Source of the DNA: Rugosimonospora africana
GTDB taxonomy: Bacteria; Actinomycetota; Actinomycetes; Mycobacteriales; Micromonosporaceae
DNA: 64,000 nucleotides
Reading direction: 5' to 3'
Assembly (NCBI RefSeq): GCF_016862975.1
Contig: NZ_BONZ01000061.1
Coordinates: 1 to 64,000, forward strand
This document shows positions 43,045 to 52,803 of this stretch, one piece after another. A program made the position numbers and the translations under genes. Under the pieces are notes generated by a model. It did not search any database, was not told the DNA's origin, and was given only the letters and a program-made list of their open reading frames with translations. Each line of letters opens with the position of its first letter. The first letter of the stretch is position 1.

Positions 43045-43781
43045 CCTGGCAGCCGGCCACCGTGGCGCAGGTCCGCACCGAGACGGAAAGCGCCCGGTCG
43101 ATCGTGCTGGACGTGCCCGGATGGCCGGGTCACGTGACCGGTCAGCACGTCGACGTCCGGCTCACCGCCGAGGACGGGTACGCGGCGCAGCGCAGCTACT
43201 CGGTCGCCTCGGCGCCGGAGCTGGACCGGCTGGAGCTGACCGTGCAGCGGGTACCCGACGGCGAGGTCTCGCCGTACCTGGCGGACGTCGCCGAGGCCGG
43301 CGACCAGCTGGAGATCCGCGGACCGGTCGGCGGCTACTTCACCTGGCGGCCGGAGGCCGTGGAGCCGGTGCTGCTGGTGGCCGGCGGCTCGGGCATCGTG
43401 CCGCTGATGTCGATGATCCGGGGCCGGGCGGCGGCGAACAGCCGGGTGCCGTTCCGGCTCGTGTACTCGGCGAGGACGCCGGACGACGTGATCTACGCGC
43501 AGGAGCTGTCCCGCCGGGTACGCGACGATCGCGGCCTGGACGTGGCGTTCGCGTACACCCGCGGCACGCCGGCCGGCTGGCCGCGCCCGCCCGGCCGGCT
43601 GGACGCGGCACTGCTGGCCGAGGTGGGGTGGCCCGCGGACTTCATCCCGGCCGTGTACATCTGCGGCCCGACCGGCTTCGTGGAGGCGGCGGCGAACCTG
43701 CTCGTCGCACAGGGACACGAGCCGCAGCGGATCAAGACGGAACGGTTCGGACCGACGGGAGACCGGGAGGCGGCGGCATGA
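43014..43781 (+). CDS. FAD/NAD(P)-binding ferredoxin-reductase-like protein
   Basis: 255 residues. FAD site QRSYSVASAPE, NAD site LLVAGGSGIVPLMSMIR, and ICGPTGFVEAAANLL at the C-terminus. There is no 2Fe-2S cluster domain, so electrons would pass directly to the molybdoenzyme encoded upstream or through a separate carrier. Tight coupling to both neighbours (31-bp and ATGA overlaps). Confidence 0.9.
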   Translation: MARAAVQRRLTWQPATVAQVRTETESARSIVLDVPGWPGHVTGQHVDVRLTAEDGYAAQRSYSVASAPELDRLELTVQRVPDGEVSPYLADVAEAGDQLEIRGPVGGYFTWRPEAVEPVLLVAGGSGIVPLMSMIRGRAAANSRVPFRLVYSARTPDDVIYAQELSRRVRDDRGLDVAFAYTRGTPAGWPRPPGRLDAALLAEVGWPADFIPAVYICGPTGFVEAAANLLVAQGHEPQRIKTERFGPTGDREAAA

Positions 43782-44095
43782 CTGCAGGCGATCGCCCGCT
43801 GGACCGCGACGAGTGGGTCGACGGCAACGAGGCGGCGGGGATCCTCCAGGAGATCTTCACCATGGACATCACCACGGCACGCGGGCGGTGCGCGGGCTGC
43901 GGACGGGTCGCCCCGATGGCCGAGACCCGGGTGTACGACCACGCCCCCGGCCTGGTCGTCCGGTGCCCGGACTGCGACGCGGTGCTACTCACCGTGATCC
44001 GCGCGCCCGACCGGGCGTTCCTGGCGACGACCGGTCTGACCTACCTGGAGGTGGCGTTGCCGGAATCCGCGACGTCCGGCTTCACCGGCGCGTGA
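43778..44095 (+). CDS. DUF6510-like zinc-ribbon protein
   Basis: 105 residues. Acidic N-terminus (NEAAGILQEIF), then a four-cysteine ribbon CAGC ... CPDC with GRVAPMAETRVYDHAPGLVVRC in between, then LLTVIRAPDRAFL. ATG overlaps the reductase stop (ATGA). Regularly found with the two preceding gene types in actinomycetes, so probably an accessory or electron-transfer factor. Confidence 0.75.
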   Translation: MTAGDRPLDRDEWVDGNEAAGILQEIFTMDITTARGRCAGCGRVAPMAETRVYDHAPGLVVRCPDCDAVLLTVIRAPDRAFLATTGLTYLEVALPESATSGFTGA

Positions 44096-44113
44096 CTCGA
44101 CTTTTGTCGAGTC
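44094..44113. promoter_or_regulatory. Hairpin GACTCGAC-TTTT-GTCGAGTC with downstream GAAAGTTTTC
   Basis: Perfect 8-bp inverted repeat starting inside the stop codon of the zinc-ribbon gene. It may terminate that operon. Four bases after it lies ATGAAAGTTTTCC, containing the GAAA-GT-TTTC dyad (44119-44128) typical of sugar-regulon operators, in front of the dehydrogenase gene. Confidence 0.45.
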
Positions 44114-44286
44114 GAATGAAAGTTTTCCCCGAAGTCTCAGAAGCTCTTTACGTGTCGGTGGATTTTGCCTAGAGTCCCCGGCGTGGTCCAGAGCCCTGGA
44201 GCGCCCGATGGTCCCCGGACGCCACCGCCGCGCGGCGGGCGGCGTGCACCGGTCCACGGTCCGGTGAGCGGCAGGGGGTAGCAGAC

Positions 44287-45492
44287 GTGTCCACGGCAGA
44301 CAAAGCGCAGCTGCGTGTCGGCATGGTGGGATACGCGTTCATGGGCGCTGCGCACTCGCAGGCATGGCGCACCGTGAACCGGGTCTTCGACCTGCCGGCG
44401 CAGGTCACGATGGTGGCCGTCGCCGGGCGCGACCGGGGCAAGGTGACGGAGGCGGCCGAGCGGCTGGGCTGGGCGGAGGCCGTGACCGACTGGCGCGAGC
44501 TGGTGTCCCGCGACGACATCGACCTCATCGACATCTGCACCCCGGGCGACAGCCACGAGACCATCGCGCTGGCCGCGCTGGCCGCCGGGAAGCACGTGCT
44601 GTGCGAGAAGCCACTGGCCAACAACGTGGCCGAGGCCCGCGCGATGGCTCAGGCCGCGGCGACCGCGCGTGCCTCGGGGGTACGGACGATGTGCGGTTTC
44701 AACTACCGGCGGGTGCCGGCGGTGGCCCTGCTGCGACGGCTCGTCGAGGAGGGCCGGCTCGGCGACATCCGCCACGTCCGCGCGACCTACCTCCAGGACT
44801 GGATCACCGACCCGCAGTTCCCGCTGGTCTGGCGGCTGCAGAAAGACCTGGCCGGGTCGGGCGCGCTGGGCGACATCGGCGCGCACATCGTCGACCTGAC
44901 CCAGTACGTCACCGGCCAGCGCATCGCCGGCGTGAGCGCGTTGACCGAGACGTTCGTGAAGCGCCGGCCGCTGCCCAGCGCCTCGGCCGGCCTGTCCGCT
45001 TCGCCGGCCGGCGACGAGGCTGGTGCGCAGACCGCGACCGGTGAGGTCACGGTGGACGACGCCGCGCTGTTCCTGGCGAGGTTGGACGGCGGGGCGGTGG
45101 CCACGTACGAGGCGACCCGGTTCGCCACCGGGCGCAAGAACGGCCTGCGCGTGGAGATCAACGGATCGCTCGGCTCCGCCGCCTTCGACCTGGAACGCCT
45201 CAATGAGCTGGAGTTCTACGACGCGACCGTGCCGGCGACCCGGCAGGGGTTCACCCGGATCCTGGTGACCGAGCCGGACCACCCGTACCTGTCGGCGTGG
45301 TGGCCGCCGGGCCACATCATCGGGTACGAGCACAGCTTCACCCACGAGATGCGCGACCTGATCGAAGCGGTGGCCGGCGGCACCGATCCCCGACCGTCCT
45401 TCGACGACGCCCTGCAGGTCCAGCTCGTCCTCGACGCCGTGGAGCGCAGCGCGGCCGCCGGCTCGGCCTGGACGACCGTCGACCCGGCATAG
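44287..45492 (+). CDS. Gfo/Idh/MocA-family sugar dehydrogenase
   Basis: 401 residues. Rossmann N-domain ([19 protein letters not shown]), [35 protein letters not shown] with the catalytic Glu-Lys-Pro, and [19 protein letters not shown] with the Asp/His pair. Oxidises a sugar or inositol with NAD(P). A GTG start with AGGGGG upstream. Followed 34 bp later by a sugar isomerase gene: a small catabolic operon, with a candidate operator at 44115-44130. Confidence 0.92.
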   Translation: MSTADKAQLRVGMVGYAFMGAAHSQAWRTVNRVFDLPAQVTMVAVAGRDRGKVTEAAERLGWAEAVTDWRELVSRDDIDLIDICTPGDSHETIALAALAAGKHVLCEKPLANNVAEARAMAQAAATARASGVRTMCGFNYRRVPAVALLRRLVEEGRLGDIRHVRATYLQDWITDPQFPLVWRLQKDLAGSGALGDIGAHIVDLTQYVTGQRIAGVSALTETFVKRRPLPSASAGLSASPAGDEAGAQTATGEVTVDDAALFLARLDGGAVATYEATRFATGRKNGLRVEINGSLGSAAFDLERLNELEFYDATVPATRQGFTRILVTEPDHPYLSAWWPPGHIIGYEHSFTHEMRDLIEAVAGGTDPRPSFDDALQVQLVLDAVERSAAAGSAWTTVDPA

Positions 45493-45526
45493 TGCCGCCC
45501 GCGTCCACCACCCGCTGGAGGAAACG

Positions 45527-46534
45527 ATGACTCGACCGATCACGCTGTTCACGGGCCAGTGGGCCGACCTGCCGTTCGAGCAGGTGTGCCGGCTGGCGTC
45601 CGACTGGGGGTACGACGGCCTGGAGATCGCCTGCTGGGGCGACCACTTCGAGGTCGACAAGGCGCTGGCCGATCCCGGGTACGTGGACGCCAAGCGCGCC
45701 ATGCTCGCCAAGTACAACCTGGGCGTGTGGGCGATCTCCAACCACCTGGTCGGGCAGGCCGTCTGCGACCACCCGATCGACCAGCGGCACCAGGGCATCC
45801 TGCCGGCCCGGATCTGGGGCGACGGGGCGCCAGAGGGGGTACGGCAGCGTGCCGCCCAGGAGTTGAAGGACACCGCGCGGGCGGCGGCCAAGCTGGGCGT
45901 ACGCACCGTCGTCGGGTTCACCGGCTCGTCGATCTGGCACACCGTGGCCATGTTCCCGCCGGTACCGGAGTCGATGATCGAGGACGGGTACCGCGACTTC
46001 GCCGACCGGTGGAACCCGATCCTCGACGTGTTCGACGAGGTCGGGGTGCGGTTCGCCCACGAGGTGCACCCGAGCGAGATCGCGTACGACTACTGGACCG
46101 CCCGGCGCGCCCTGGACGCGATCGGCCACCGGCCGGCCTTCGGCCTGAACTGGGACCCGTCGCACTTCGTCTGGCAGGAGCTCGACCCGGTCAACTTCAT
46201 CCTGGAGTTCGCCGACCGCATCTACCACGTGGACTGCAAGGACGCCAAGGTGCGCACCGGCGACGGCCGCCGCGGCCGGCTCGCGTCCCACCTGCCGTGG
46301 GCCGACCTGCGCCGGGGTTGGGACTTCATCTCGACCGGGCACGGCGACGTGCCATGGGAGGACTGCTTCCGGGCGCTGAACTCGATCGGCTACGACGGTC
46401 CGCTGTCGATCGAGTGGGAGGACGCCGGAATGGACCGGCTGGTCGGCGCGCCCGAGGCGCTGGAGTTCGTCCGGCGGTACGCGTTCGACCAGCCGGAGGC
46501 CGCGTTCGACGCGGCGTTCAGCAGCCAGTCGTAG
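45527..46534 (+). CDS. Sugar phosphate isomerase/epimerase (AP-endonuclease-2-like TIM barrel)
   Basis: 335 residues. [19 protein letters not shown], the metal-site [36 protein letters not shown] and the terminal [11 protein letters not shown] match the xylose-isomerase-like family. Works with the upstream dehydrogenase on sugars or inositol derivatives. GGAGG lies 7 nt before the ATG. Confidence 0.92.
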   Translation: MTRPITLFTGQWADLPFEQVCRLASDWGYDGLEIACWGDHFEVDKALADPGYVDAKRAMLAKYNLGVWAISNHLVGQAVCDHPIDQRHQGILPARIWGDGAPEGVRQRAAQELKDTARAAAKLGVRTVVGFTGSSIWHTVAMFPPVPESMIEDGYRDFADRWNPILDVFDEVGVRFAHEVHPSEIAYDYWTARRALDAIGHRPAFGLNWDPSHFVWQELDPVNFILEFADRIYHVDCKDAKVRTGDGRRGRLASHLPWADLRRGWDFISTGHGDVPWEDCFRALNSIGYDGPLSIEWEDAGMDRLVGAPEALEFVRRYAFDQPEAAFDAAFSSQS

Positions 46535-46548
46535 CGGTCAGACGGCTC

Positions 46549-46590
46549 GGGGCCGGGTCCCGCGGACGGCACTCGTCCGGGGCCCGGCCC
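46549..46590. terminator. Long GC hairpin between convergent genes
   Basis: GGGGCCGGGTCCCGCGGACG pairs with CGTCCGGGGCCCGGCCC across a short loop, giving a stem of about 17 bp with small bulges. Confidence 0.7.
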
Positions 46591-46620
46591 GTTCGGCCGT
46601 CGGGCTCGGGGATTCAGCGG

Positions 46621-48399
46621 TCAGGACTCGGCGGTCAGTAGCCCCGTGATCCGCTCCGGTGCGCCGGGCAGGCCGAGGTGCCAGCCCTGGCCCACGTCGC
46701 AGCCCAGCTTGGCCAGGGCCTGCGCCTGCTCGGCCGTCTCGACGCCCTCGGCGGTGACGCTCAGGCCCAGCGTGTGGGCCAACGACACCATGGTGGACAG
46801 GATCGCCTCACCGGTCGGGTCGGTCCCCGGCTGCTTGAGCGAACGGACGAACGCACCGTCGATCTTCAGCGCGTGTACCGGCAGCGTGCGCAGGTACGCC
46901 AGGTTCGCGTACCCGGTGCCGAAGTCGTCGATCGCCAGCCGTACCCCGAGGTCGGCCAGTTCGTGCAGGGTACCGATGGTTCCGTCGTCGGTACCGATGA
47001 CCGCGCTCTCGGTGATCTCCAGCTGAAGCTGCTCGGCCGCCAGGCCGGTCTCGTCCAGCACGGTACGGATCTCCTCCAGCAGGCCCGGGTGCCGCAGCTG
47101 CCGTACCGCCAGGTTCACGCTCACGAACGGCGCCTCCGGGCTCAGCCGGTGCCAGTCGGCGGCCTGGGCGCACGCCTGCTCGAGCAGGCGCAGCCCGAGC
47201 GGCACGATGAGCCCGGTGTCCTCGGCGAGGTCGATGAACCCGTCCGGCGAGATCACCCCGTGCACCGGGTGCCGCCATCGGGCCAGTGCCTCGGCACCCC
47301 GGGTGGCGCCGTCTGCCAGGTCGACCAGCGGCTGGTAGACCAGCGCGAACTCGCCCCGGGACAGGGCGCCGGGCATCTCGGCGGACAGCGTGTACCGGGC
47401 CACGTAGCGCGCGCTGCGGTGCGGGTCGTACAGCACCCACCGGCCCTTGCCGTCGAGCTTGGCCCAGTGCAGGCTCATCCGGGCCGCCCGGGCGACCTCG
47501 GTCGGGTCGGTGCCGGCGATCGCCTCCTCGACGATGCCCACGCTGGCCGTGACCGTGAGCCGGTGCCCGTCCAGCTGAATCGGCTCGTTCAGGGCGGCGA
47601 GGATCCCGTCCGCGATCGTGGCCGCGTCGGTCGTGCCGTTGGTGTTCTCGACGATCAGGCCGAACTCGTCGCCGCCGAGCCGCGCCAGCCGGTATCCGTG
47701 GGCCCGGGCCAGGCGGCTGAGCCGCCGCGCGGCGGCGACCAGCAGGTCGTCGCCGGTCTGCTGGCCCAGGGTGTCGTTGACCAGGTCGAAGCGGTCCAGG
47801 TTGACCGCGCACACGGCCAGCCGGCCGGTCGGCGACGAGGTGGCGAACAGTCCGGCCAGCCACTCCATGAACAGCGCCCGGTTGGGCAGGCCGGTCAGCG
47901 GGTCGTGCTGGCTGGCGTAGTGGCGCTGGTCCTCGCTGGCCCGCAACCGCGCCTCGGCCCGGGACCGGGCCACCAGAGCCGCGCGGCGGATCGCCTCCTG
48001 CTCGTCGAGGGTGCGGTCACGCAGCGCCCGCGCGTACCCGGTGGCCAGCGCCTGCACCAGCCGGTCGAGCTGCCGGCGGTGCGGAACCTCGGGCAGGTCG
48101 AGGCAGGTGAGGAGCTGCTCGTTGAAGATGGCGAGGGTGCGGCCGAGCGCCTCGGGCGCGGCGAAGTTCGCGCCTACCAGCTCGACGCCGACCTGGTAGG
48201 CCCGTTCCTCCCCGGCCACGTCGCCGTCCAGCAGGTCCGCCAGGCTCACGGTCAGCCGGTGCAGCAGCGCCTCGATCTCCTCGCGGGTCAGCGGGACATA
48301 GCTGGTGCCCGAGATGGCGGCGGCCCAGCGACGGGCGAAGTCGCGGGCACCCGGCCAGACCGGAACGCACTGCTCACCGGTCTTCGCCTCGGTGCTCAC
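46621..48399 (-). CDS. GGDEF-EAL cyclic-di-GMP signalling protein
   Basis: About 592 residues from GTG 48399. An N-terminal helical domain (FARRWAAAISGTSYVPLTREEI), then GGDEF (HDPLTGLPNRALF, active-site LGGDEFG intact) and EAL (FALVYQPLVDLADGATRGAEAL; the signature is EAL in GAEALARW; also ITESAVIG, IDDFGTGYANLAYL, LKIDGAFV). Both synthesis and hydrolysis motifs look preserved. No transmembrane segment. The open frame extends upstream to 48561 and would add the translated 57-bp repeats; the shorter start matches the conserved domain but lacks a strong ribosome site. Confidence 0.88.
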   Translation of the reverse strand: MSTEAKTGEQCVPVWPGARDFARRWAAAISGTSYVPLTREEIEALLHRLTVSLADLLDGDVAGEERAYQVGVELVGANFAAPEALGRTLAIFNEQLLTCLDLPEVPHRRQLDRLVQALATGYARALRDRTLDEQEAIRRAALVARSRAEARLRASEDQRHYASQHDPLTGLPNRALFMEWLAGLFATSSPTGRLAVCAVNLDRFDLVNDTLGQQTGDDLLVAAARRLSRLARAHGYRLARLGGDEFGLIVENTNGTTDAATIADGILAALNEPIQLDGHRLTVTASVGIVEEAIAGTDPTEVARAARMSLHWAKLDGKGRWVLYDPHRSARYVARYTLSAEMPGALSRGEFALVYQPLVDLADGATRGAEALARWRHPVHGVISPDGFIDLAEDTGLIVPLGLRLLEQACAQAADWHRLSPEAPFVSVNLAVRQLRHPGLLEEIRTVLDETGLAAEQLQLEITESAVIGTDDGTIGTLHELADLGVRLAIDDFGTGYANLAYLRTLPVHALKIDGAFVRSLKQPGTDPTGEAILSTMVSLAHTLGLSVTAEGVETAEQAQALAKLGCDVGQGWHLGLPGAPERITGLLTAES

Positions 48400-48845
48400 C
48401 CGGCGCGCCGTACGCCGGCGGATCTGGACTCTCGGGTGCCCGCCTCCGCCACACCCCGGCTCCGGCTGCGCTCCCCCAACAACACGCGGGGGGTGCTCGC
48501 CTCCGCCACACCCCGGCTCCGGCTGCGTTCCCCCAGCAACACGCGGGGGTCGGCGTCGCACTCGGCGAAGAGCTGCTCGACACCGGCGCCGGAGGGCATT
48601 CGGGTGACGCGTTTGATCATGGCGGGCCGCCGTCTCGGGGTGGGGGTATCCACGGACACCCTATTGCCTCGGCCGTGCCGGATCGATATTCGGAAGGCGG
48701 AATTGGTAGGACCGGACTGTCCGGCCCGTCGGGGCCGTCCGCCGGGAGGTCGAGGCGGGCCGGGCGCAGCGTCCGGATCCGTCGCCCGCCCCGGGAACCG
48801 CCCTGGTGAGCCGGCGTGAGCGGCGGCGGGGGTCGATCGGCTCGG
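48400..48845. other. Intergenic stretch between GGDEF-EAL and MarR genes
   Basis: Apart from the two repeat copies, nothing coding is recognised. The piece at 48655-48710 (CCCTATTGCC ... GATATTCGG) is AT-richer and may hold the promoter of the GGDEF-EAL gene. Confidence 0.4.
48436..48537 (-). repeat. 57-bp-period repeat, two copies, upstream of the GGDEF-EAL gene
   Basis: On the minus strand GCGCAGCCGGAGCCGGGGTG...GGCGAGCAC occurs twice, starts 57 bp apart. In the frame of the downstream gene it reads QPEPGCGGGEHP, the same frame as in the LacI gene. Confidence 0.85.
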
Positions 48846-49427
48846 CTACGCCTGCCGGCGCCGGGCACGGCGCGGCGTCGCCGGGGACGGCCTATCTTCG
48901 GCGATTCCGGTCTCTTCGACCACCTGGCACGGGTGCGCCAGCGAATCCTGCGCGTGGGTGGCCAGGCGCCGCAGCAGTTCCCGGAAGGTGCCCCGGTCCG
49001 CGTCGTCGAAGATCGACAGCACGTGGTCCTCGGCCTCGTCCAACCGCTGGTCGAGCTCGGCGAGCAGCTTCCTGCCCTCATCGGTGACCGCGACCCGACG
49101 CACGCGGCGGTCGGAGGGATCCGGCCGGCGCTCGATGAGGCCGGCGCGTTCGAGGTCGTCGAGCAGGTAGGTCATCACGGTGCGGTCGACCCCGAGCTGG
49201 TTGGCCAGCGCCAACTGGGTGCCCAGGGCGTCGCTCGCGGCGGCGGCCAGGACCTGGTAGCCGCGGGGACCGCCGGGCAGGTCAGCGACCGCGACGTTGG
49301 CCGCCTTCACGTAGGACCGGAACACGGTGCCGAGCGCCCAGCCGAGATCCGCGTCGAGGGCAGCGCAGCGGCTCGATGCCTCGGTGTCTCCGGCCGTCGA
49401 TGCCCGTGACGCTGCCATGAACGCCAT
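48846..49427 (-). CDS. MarR-family transcriptional regulator
   Basis: 193 residues. Winged-helix core GTQLALANQLGVDRTVMTYLLDDLERAGLIERRPDPSDRRVRRVAVTDEG is diagnostic. A dimerisation helix follows (AELDQRLDEAEDHVLS). Divergent from the flavin reductase at 49530, the usual layout for repression of an oxidoreductase by a MarR/redox or phenolic sensor. No conserved cysteine of the HypR/OhrR type except Cys21 in the leader. Confidence 0.9.
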   Translation of the reverse strand: MAFMAASRASTAGDTEASSRCAALDADLGWALGTVFRSYVKAANVAVADLPGGPRGYQVLAAAASDALGTQLALANQLGVDRTVMTYLLDDLERAGLIERRPDPSDRRVRRVAVTDEGRKLLAELDQRLDEAEDHVLSIFDDADRGTFRELLRRLATHAQDSLAHPCQVVEETGIAEDRPSPATPRRARRRQA

Positions 49428-49487
49428 AGTACCTGGCCAGACGCTGACCTCCGAGAAGAGTTGCAGGCGAGATGTTCTGCGTGGCAG

Positions 49488-49504
49488 ACTATCTGCTCGA
49501 TAGT
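49488..49504. promoter_or_regulatory. Candidate MarR operator
   Basis: ACTATC-TGCTC-GATAGT, a perfect 6-bp inverted repeat with 5-bp spacer, 26 bp before the flavin-reductase start and between the divergent genes. Confidence 0.6.
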
Positions 49505-49529
49505 TGATTCACCCGTCAAGGAGTTTCCT

Positions 49530-50174
49530 GTGAGTCTGTTCCGTTTGGACGCCAGCATCCGTATCGAGGGTTCGGTCAGCCGCGAGGTCGCGGACACGGT
49601 CGAGAAGGCTTGGCGGGGGGAGCACCCGCACGCCCCGGTGGTGGGCCGTGACCTGGGATTGGAGCCGCTGCCGGACGTCTGGCGCGACGCGGTCAGCGGC
49701 TGGCGCACTCCCGCCGAGCAGCGCACGCAGCAGCAGGCCGACGCGGTCGCGCTGTCCGACTCGCTCGTCGACGAGCTGCTCGACGCCGACGCGTACCTGT
49801 TCGCCGTGCCGCTCTACAACTACGGCGTCCCGCAGCACGTGAAGGCGTGGATGGACCTGATCATGGCCACTCCGCGCGGAACCTCGCCGATGCTGGCCGG
49901 ACGCTCCGGAGTCCTCGTCCTGGTCCGGGGCGGCGGCTACGGCCCGGGTACGCCGCGCGAGGGCTGGGACCACGCCGGCCCGTACCTGCGCCGGATCCTC
50001 GCCGAGGTGTGGGGCCTGGACCTGCACGTGGCCGAGGCCGAGCTGACCCTGGCCGGCGTGGTCCCGGCGATGGAGTCCCTGATCGGCCTGGCCGAGGAGT
50101 CCCGGCGCGGCGCACACGCGGCCGCCGACGGGCACGGCCGGACCATCGCCGAGCGGGTCCGCGCGGCGGCCTGA
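49530..50174 (+). CDS. FMN-dependent NADH:azoreductase-like flavodoxin-fold protein
   Basis: 214 residues. The GTG start has AAGGAG 6 nt upstream. Flavodoxin-like fold: SLFRLDASIRIEGSVSREVAD for FMN phosphate, AVPLYNYGVPQHVKAWMDLI for the dimethylbenzene ring, VLVRGGGYGPGTPREGWDH. Reduces quinones or azo compounds with NADH. Probably repressed by the divergent MarR protein. Confidence 0.88.
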   Translation: MSLFRLDASIRIEGSVSREVADTVEKAWRGEHPHAPVVGRDLGLEPLPDVWRDAVSGWRTPAEQRTQQQADAVALSDSLVDELLDADAYLFAVPLYNYGVPQHVKAWMDLIMATPRGTSPMLAGRSGVLVLVRGGGYGPGTPREGWDHAGPYLRRILAEVWGLDLHVAEAELTLAGVVPAMESLIGLAEESRRGAHAAADGHGRTIAERVRAAA

Positions 50175-50185
50175 CCGTCGGCGAT

Positions 50186-50252
50186 CCCCGAGGCCGGCGG
50201 TCCCGACGCCGGCGGTCCCGACGCCGGCGGTCCCGAGGCCAGCGGTCCCGAG
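50186..50252. repeat. 15-bp tandem repeat
   Basis: Four to five near-identical GCCGGCGGTCCCGA(C/G) units after the flavin-reductase stop, ending at the dispersed palindromic element. Confidence 0.8.
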
Positions 50253-50304
50253 CGACTGGTCTGGCTCGGCGCGTCTGGCGCCCCGCGACGACCCAGACCA
50301 GTCG
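50253..50304. repeat. Dispersed palindromic repeat, copy 5 (best preserved)
   Basis: CGACTGGTCTGG ... CCAGACCAGTCG: perfect 12-bp terminal inverted repeats, 52 bp in total, core GGCGCGTCTGGCGCC. It can form one long hairpin. Confidence 0.85.
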
Positions 50305-50355
50305 GACCGGCGGTCCCGCCCCGGCCACGGGACCGCTCGGCCCGGGCGGTGGCGG

Positions 50356-50781
50356 TCAGCCACGACCCCGGCCGGCCGTGCGCGCGAGCAGCGGGATGAG
50401 CACCGCCGCCGCGGCCAGGTGCAGGCACGCCAGCGAGACGGTCGCCGCCGTGGTCGCGCCGCCCAGCGGGCCGGCCAGCGACACGACGAACACAGCCAGC
50501 GCGATCCCGGTCCAGATGCCGCGTGCCCGCCGGCTCACCCGCTCCAGCAGCGCGAGCAGCCCCCAGGCGGCGAGCCCGACCACCAGGCCCACGACCGCGA
50601 CCGAGGCCGGGCCGACGATCCGGGTGCTGTCGCCGGAGCGGACGGCCAACCGGACCCCGGCGAGCGGATCGGCCACCGCCCACACGGCGAGCGTCGCGGC
50701 CACCGTGGCGGCCACGGCGAGCGGCCGGGCACCGCGAGCGGCAGCGGGCCGCGTACTGGCCGGAACGGTGATGGTGGACAT
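50356..50781 (-). CDS. DUF6069-like four-helix membrane protein
   Basis: 141 residues with four hydrophobic helices. The segment WAVADPLAGVRLAVRSGDSTRIVGPASVAVVGLVVGLAAWGLLALLER, given here in outline (ADPLAGV, VGPASVA, AWGLLALLER), matches the DUF6069 type. Function unknown. Divergent from a two-component system, which may control it. Confidence 0.7.
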   Translation of the reverse strand: MSTITVPASTRPAAARGARPLAVAATVAATLAVWAVADPLAGVRLAVRSGDSTRIVGPASVAVVGLVVGLAAWGLLALLERVSRRARGIWTGIALAVFVVSLAGPLGGATTAATVSLACLHLAAAAVLIPLLARTAGRGRG

Positions 50782-51043
50782 GGGTACCTCCGAAGCGGTG
50801 GGCGAATCACGTTGAGCCGAACGGTAGGCGGGCGGACGGTACGACCGGATCGGTCCACGTGCCGGACTCCGGCTCAGCCCCCGGATCGATCCGAGGGGCC
50901 GGCGGCTCCGCCTGACGGCCGAGTCACCGGATGCCGGGCGGTACGCCGCGTGGTCGGTGGGCCTCGTTCGCGAGGATGAGCGCCGCAGCCGGCTCGGTCC
51001 GCAGACCGATGTCCGCGGCCGAGGCCCCGTCTATGCTCCCGAT

Positions 51044-52144
51044 GTGCGTGCCAAACCCCCCTGCTGGATCGGAAACGCGCCGTTCGCCGTCGCAATGGCG
51101 GCCGGGCTTATAGCCATGATCTGGTTCATCCCGGGTGGGCCGCGCACCCCCGCCGGCCTCACCGCCGCGGTCGCGCTGGCCGTGGTTCAGTCCAGCTCGC
51201 TGCTGTGGATGCGCCGGTACCCGGTCCCGGCGATGGTCGTGGTCATCGCGGTGGGCGTCGGGCTGCAGATCCTCTGCCCGCAGATGGGCTGGCTCGGCCT
51301 GGCCGCCAGCCCGCTGGTCTTCTTCGCCATGCTCCGGCCGCCCCGGATCTCGCTGTGGGCGCTGGCCGCCGAGGTGGTCGGGGTGCCCTGGAGGCTGGTC
51401 GACGGCGGCTGGCGCGACGTCCTGCTCGCCGCCGCCGGGCCGGCCCTGACCTGGTCGCTGGGCGAGTTGATCCGTAGCCACCACCTGCGCCGCGAGGCGG
51501 AGCGCCGGCGCATCCTCGCCGAGGAGCGCACCCGCATCGCCCGAGAACTGCACGACGTCGTGGCGCACACCGTGTCGGTCATCGTGGTTCAGGCCGCCGC
51601 GGCCGAGGACGTGTTCGACGCCCGGCCCGAGCGTGCGCGTCAGGCGCTGGGTGGGATCCAGGCCGCCGCCCGTACGGCGCTGGCCGAGTTGCGTACCCTG
51701 TTGCAGACCATGCGGCCGGAGAACCTGACCGAGCCGAACGAGCCCCAGCCCGGGCTCGACCAACTGGAGTCCCTGGCCGCGTCACTGCGCGCCGCCGGGC
51801 TGGAGGTCGTGTTGCGCACCGAAGGCAGCGCCGAGCCGATCCCGGCCGGGGTCGACCTGTCCGCGTACCGGATCGTGCAGGAGTCGCTGACGAACACGCT
51901 GCGGCACGCGCGCGCGACCCGGGCCGATGTCACCGTCCGGTACGCGCCGCTGGCCCTCCAACTGGAAATCGTGGACGACGGCACGGCCCGCCTGCCGGGC
52001 ACCGCGGTGACCTCAGGCACCCGGCACGGCATCGTCGGCATGCGCGAGCGCGCCCGGTTGCTGGGCGGCACGCTCGACGCGGGACCGATGCCGCACGGCG
52101 GCTTCCAGGTCCGGGCTCACCTGCCGCTGGCCGCGGTCCGATGA
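51044..52144 (+). CDS. NarL-type sensor histidine kinase
   Basis: 366 residues from GTG 51044. Four to five membrane helices, then the HisKA_3 box RIARELHDVVAHTVSVIVVQ (phospho-His), and the ATPase domain with YRIVQESLTNTLRHA and GIVGMRERARLLGG. The N-terminal extension back to 50957 has no family support. Its ATGA overlap with the response regulator shows they are a pair. Confidence 0.9.
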   Translation: MRAKPPCWIGNAPFAVAMAAGLIAMIWFIPGGPRTPAGLTAAVALAVVQSSSLLWMRRYPVPAMVVVIAVGVGLQILCPQMGWLGLAASPLVFFAMLRPPRISLWALAAEVVGVPWRLVDGGWRDVLLAAAGPALTWSLGELIRSHHLRREAERRRILAEERTRIARELHDVVAHTVSVIVVQAAAAEDVFDARPERARQALGGIQAAARTALAELRTLLQTMRPENLTEPNEPQPGLDQLESLAASLRAAGLEVVLRTEGSAEPIPAGVDLSAYRIVQESLTNTLRHARATRADVTVRYAPLALQLEIVDDGTARLPGTAVTSGTRHGIVGMRERARLLGGTLDAGPMPHGGFQVRAHLPLAAVR

Positions 52145-52803
52145 CCATCGGCGTACTGATCGCCGACGATCAGGACCTGGTCCGCGCCGGCCTGTCGATG
52201 ATCATTGACGCGCGCGATGACCTGTCGGTCGTGGGCGAAGCCGGCGACGGGCTGGAGGCCATCGTGCTCGCGGAGCGGCTGCGGCCGGACGTGATCCTGA
52301 TGGATGTACGGATGCCGGGACTGGACGGCATCGAGGCCACCCGGCGGCTGGTCCAGGCCGGCAACCCGGCCCGGGTCATCATGCTCACCACCTTCGACCT
52401 CGACGAGCCGGTGTTCGCCGCGCTGCGCGCGGGCGCCAGCGGCTTCCTGCTCAAGGACACCCGCCCCGCCGATTTGGCCGAGGCGGTCAGGGTGGTGGCT
52501 CGCGGCGAGGCGCTGCTCGCGCCGACCGTCACGCGACGGCTGCTGGACCGGTTCGCCGACCAACTGCCCGGCGCCGCGAAGCCCGCGCGGCTGGACCTGC
52601 TCACCGACCGCGAGGTCGAGGTCCTCACCCTGGTCGCCCGCGCCATGTCCAACGCCGAAATCGCGCAACGGCTGGTCCTCAGCCAGGCGACCGTGAAGAC
52701 GCACCTGTCGGCGATCCTCACCAAACTCGACCTGCGCGACCGGGTCCAGGCCGCCGTGCTCGCCTACGAGGTGGGGTTGGTGCGGCCGGGTTCCGCGTCG
52801 TAG
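52141..52803 (+). CDS. NarL/LuxR-family response regulator
   Basis: 220 residues. Receiver domain with ADDQDLVR (acidic pocket), the phospho-acceptor Asp in VILMDVRMPGLDGIEA, and LKDTRP; LuxR-type HTH LTDREVEVLTLVARAMSNAE...SQATVKTHLSAIL. Partner of the kinase just upstream. Its stop codon is duplicated with its surroundings 26 bp later. Confidence 0.94.
   Translation: MTIGVLIADDQDLVRAGLSMIIDARDDLSVVGEAGDGLEAIVLAERLRPDVILMDVRMPGLDGIEATRRLVQAGNPARVIMLTTFDLDEPVFAALRAGASGFLLKDTRPADLAEAVRVVARGEALLAPTVTRRLLDRFADQLPGAAKPARLDLLTDREVEVLTLVARAMSNAEIAQRLVLSQATVKTHLSAILTKLDLRDRVQAAVLAYEVGLVRPGSAS

Noticed and set aside
48400-48561. Extended N-terminus of the GGDEF-EAL protein including the peptide repeats
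   Set aside because: The frame is open, but the conserved protein begins at the GTG at 48399; kept as an alternative in the gene entry rather than as the main call.
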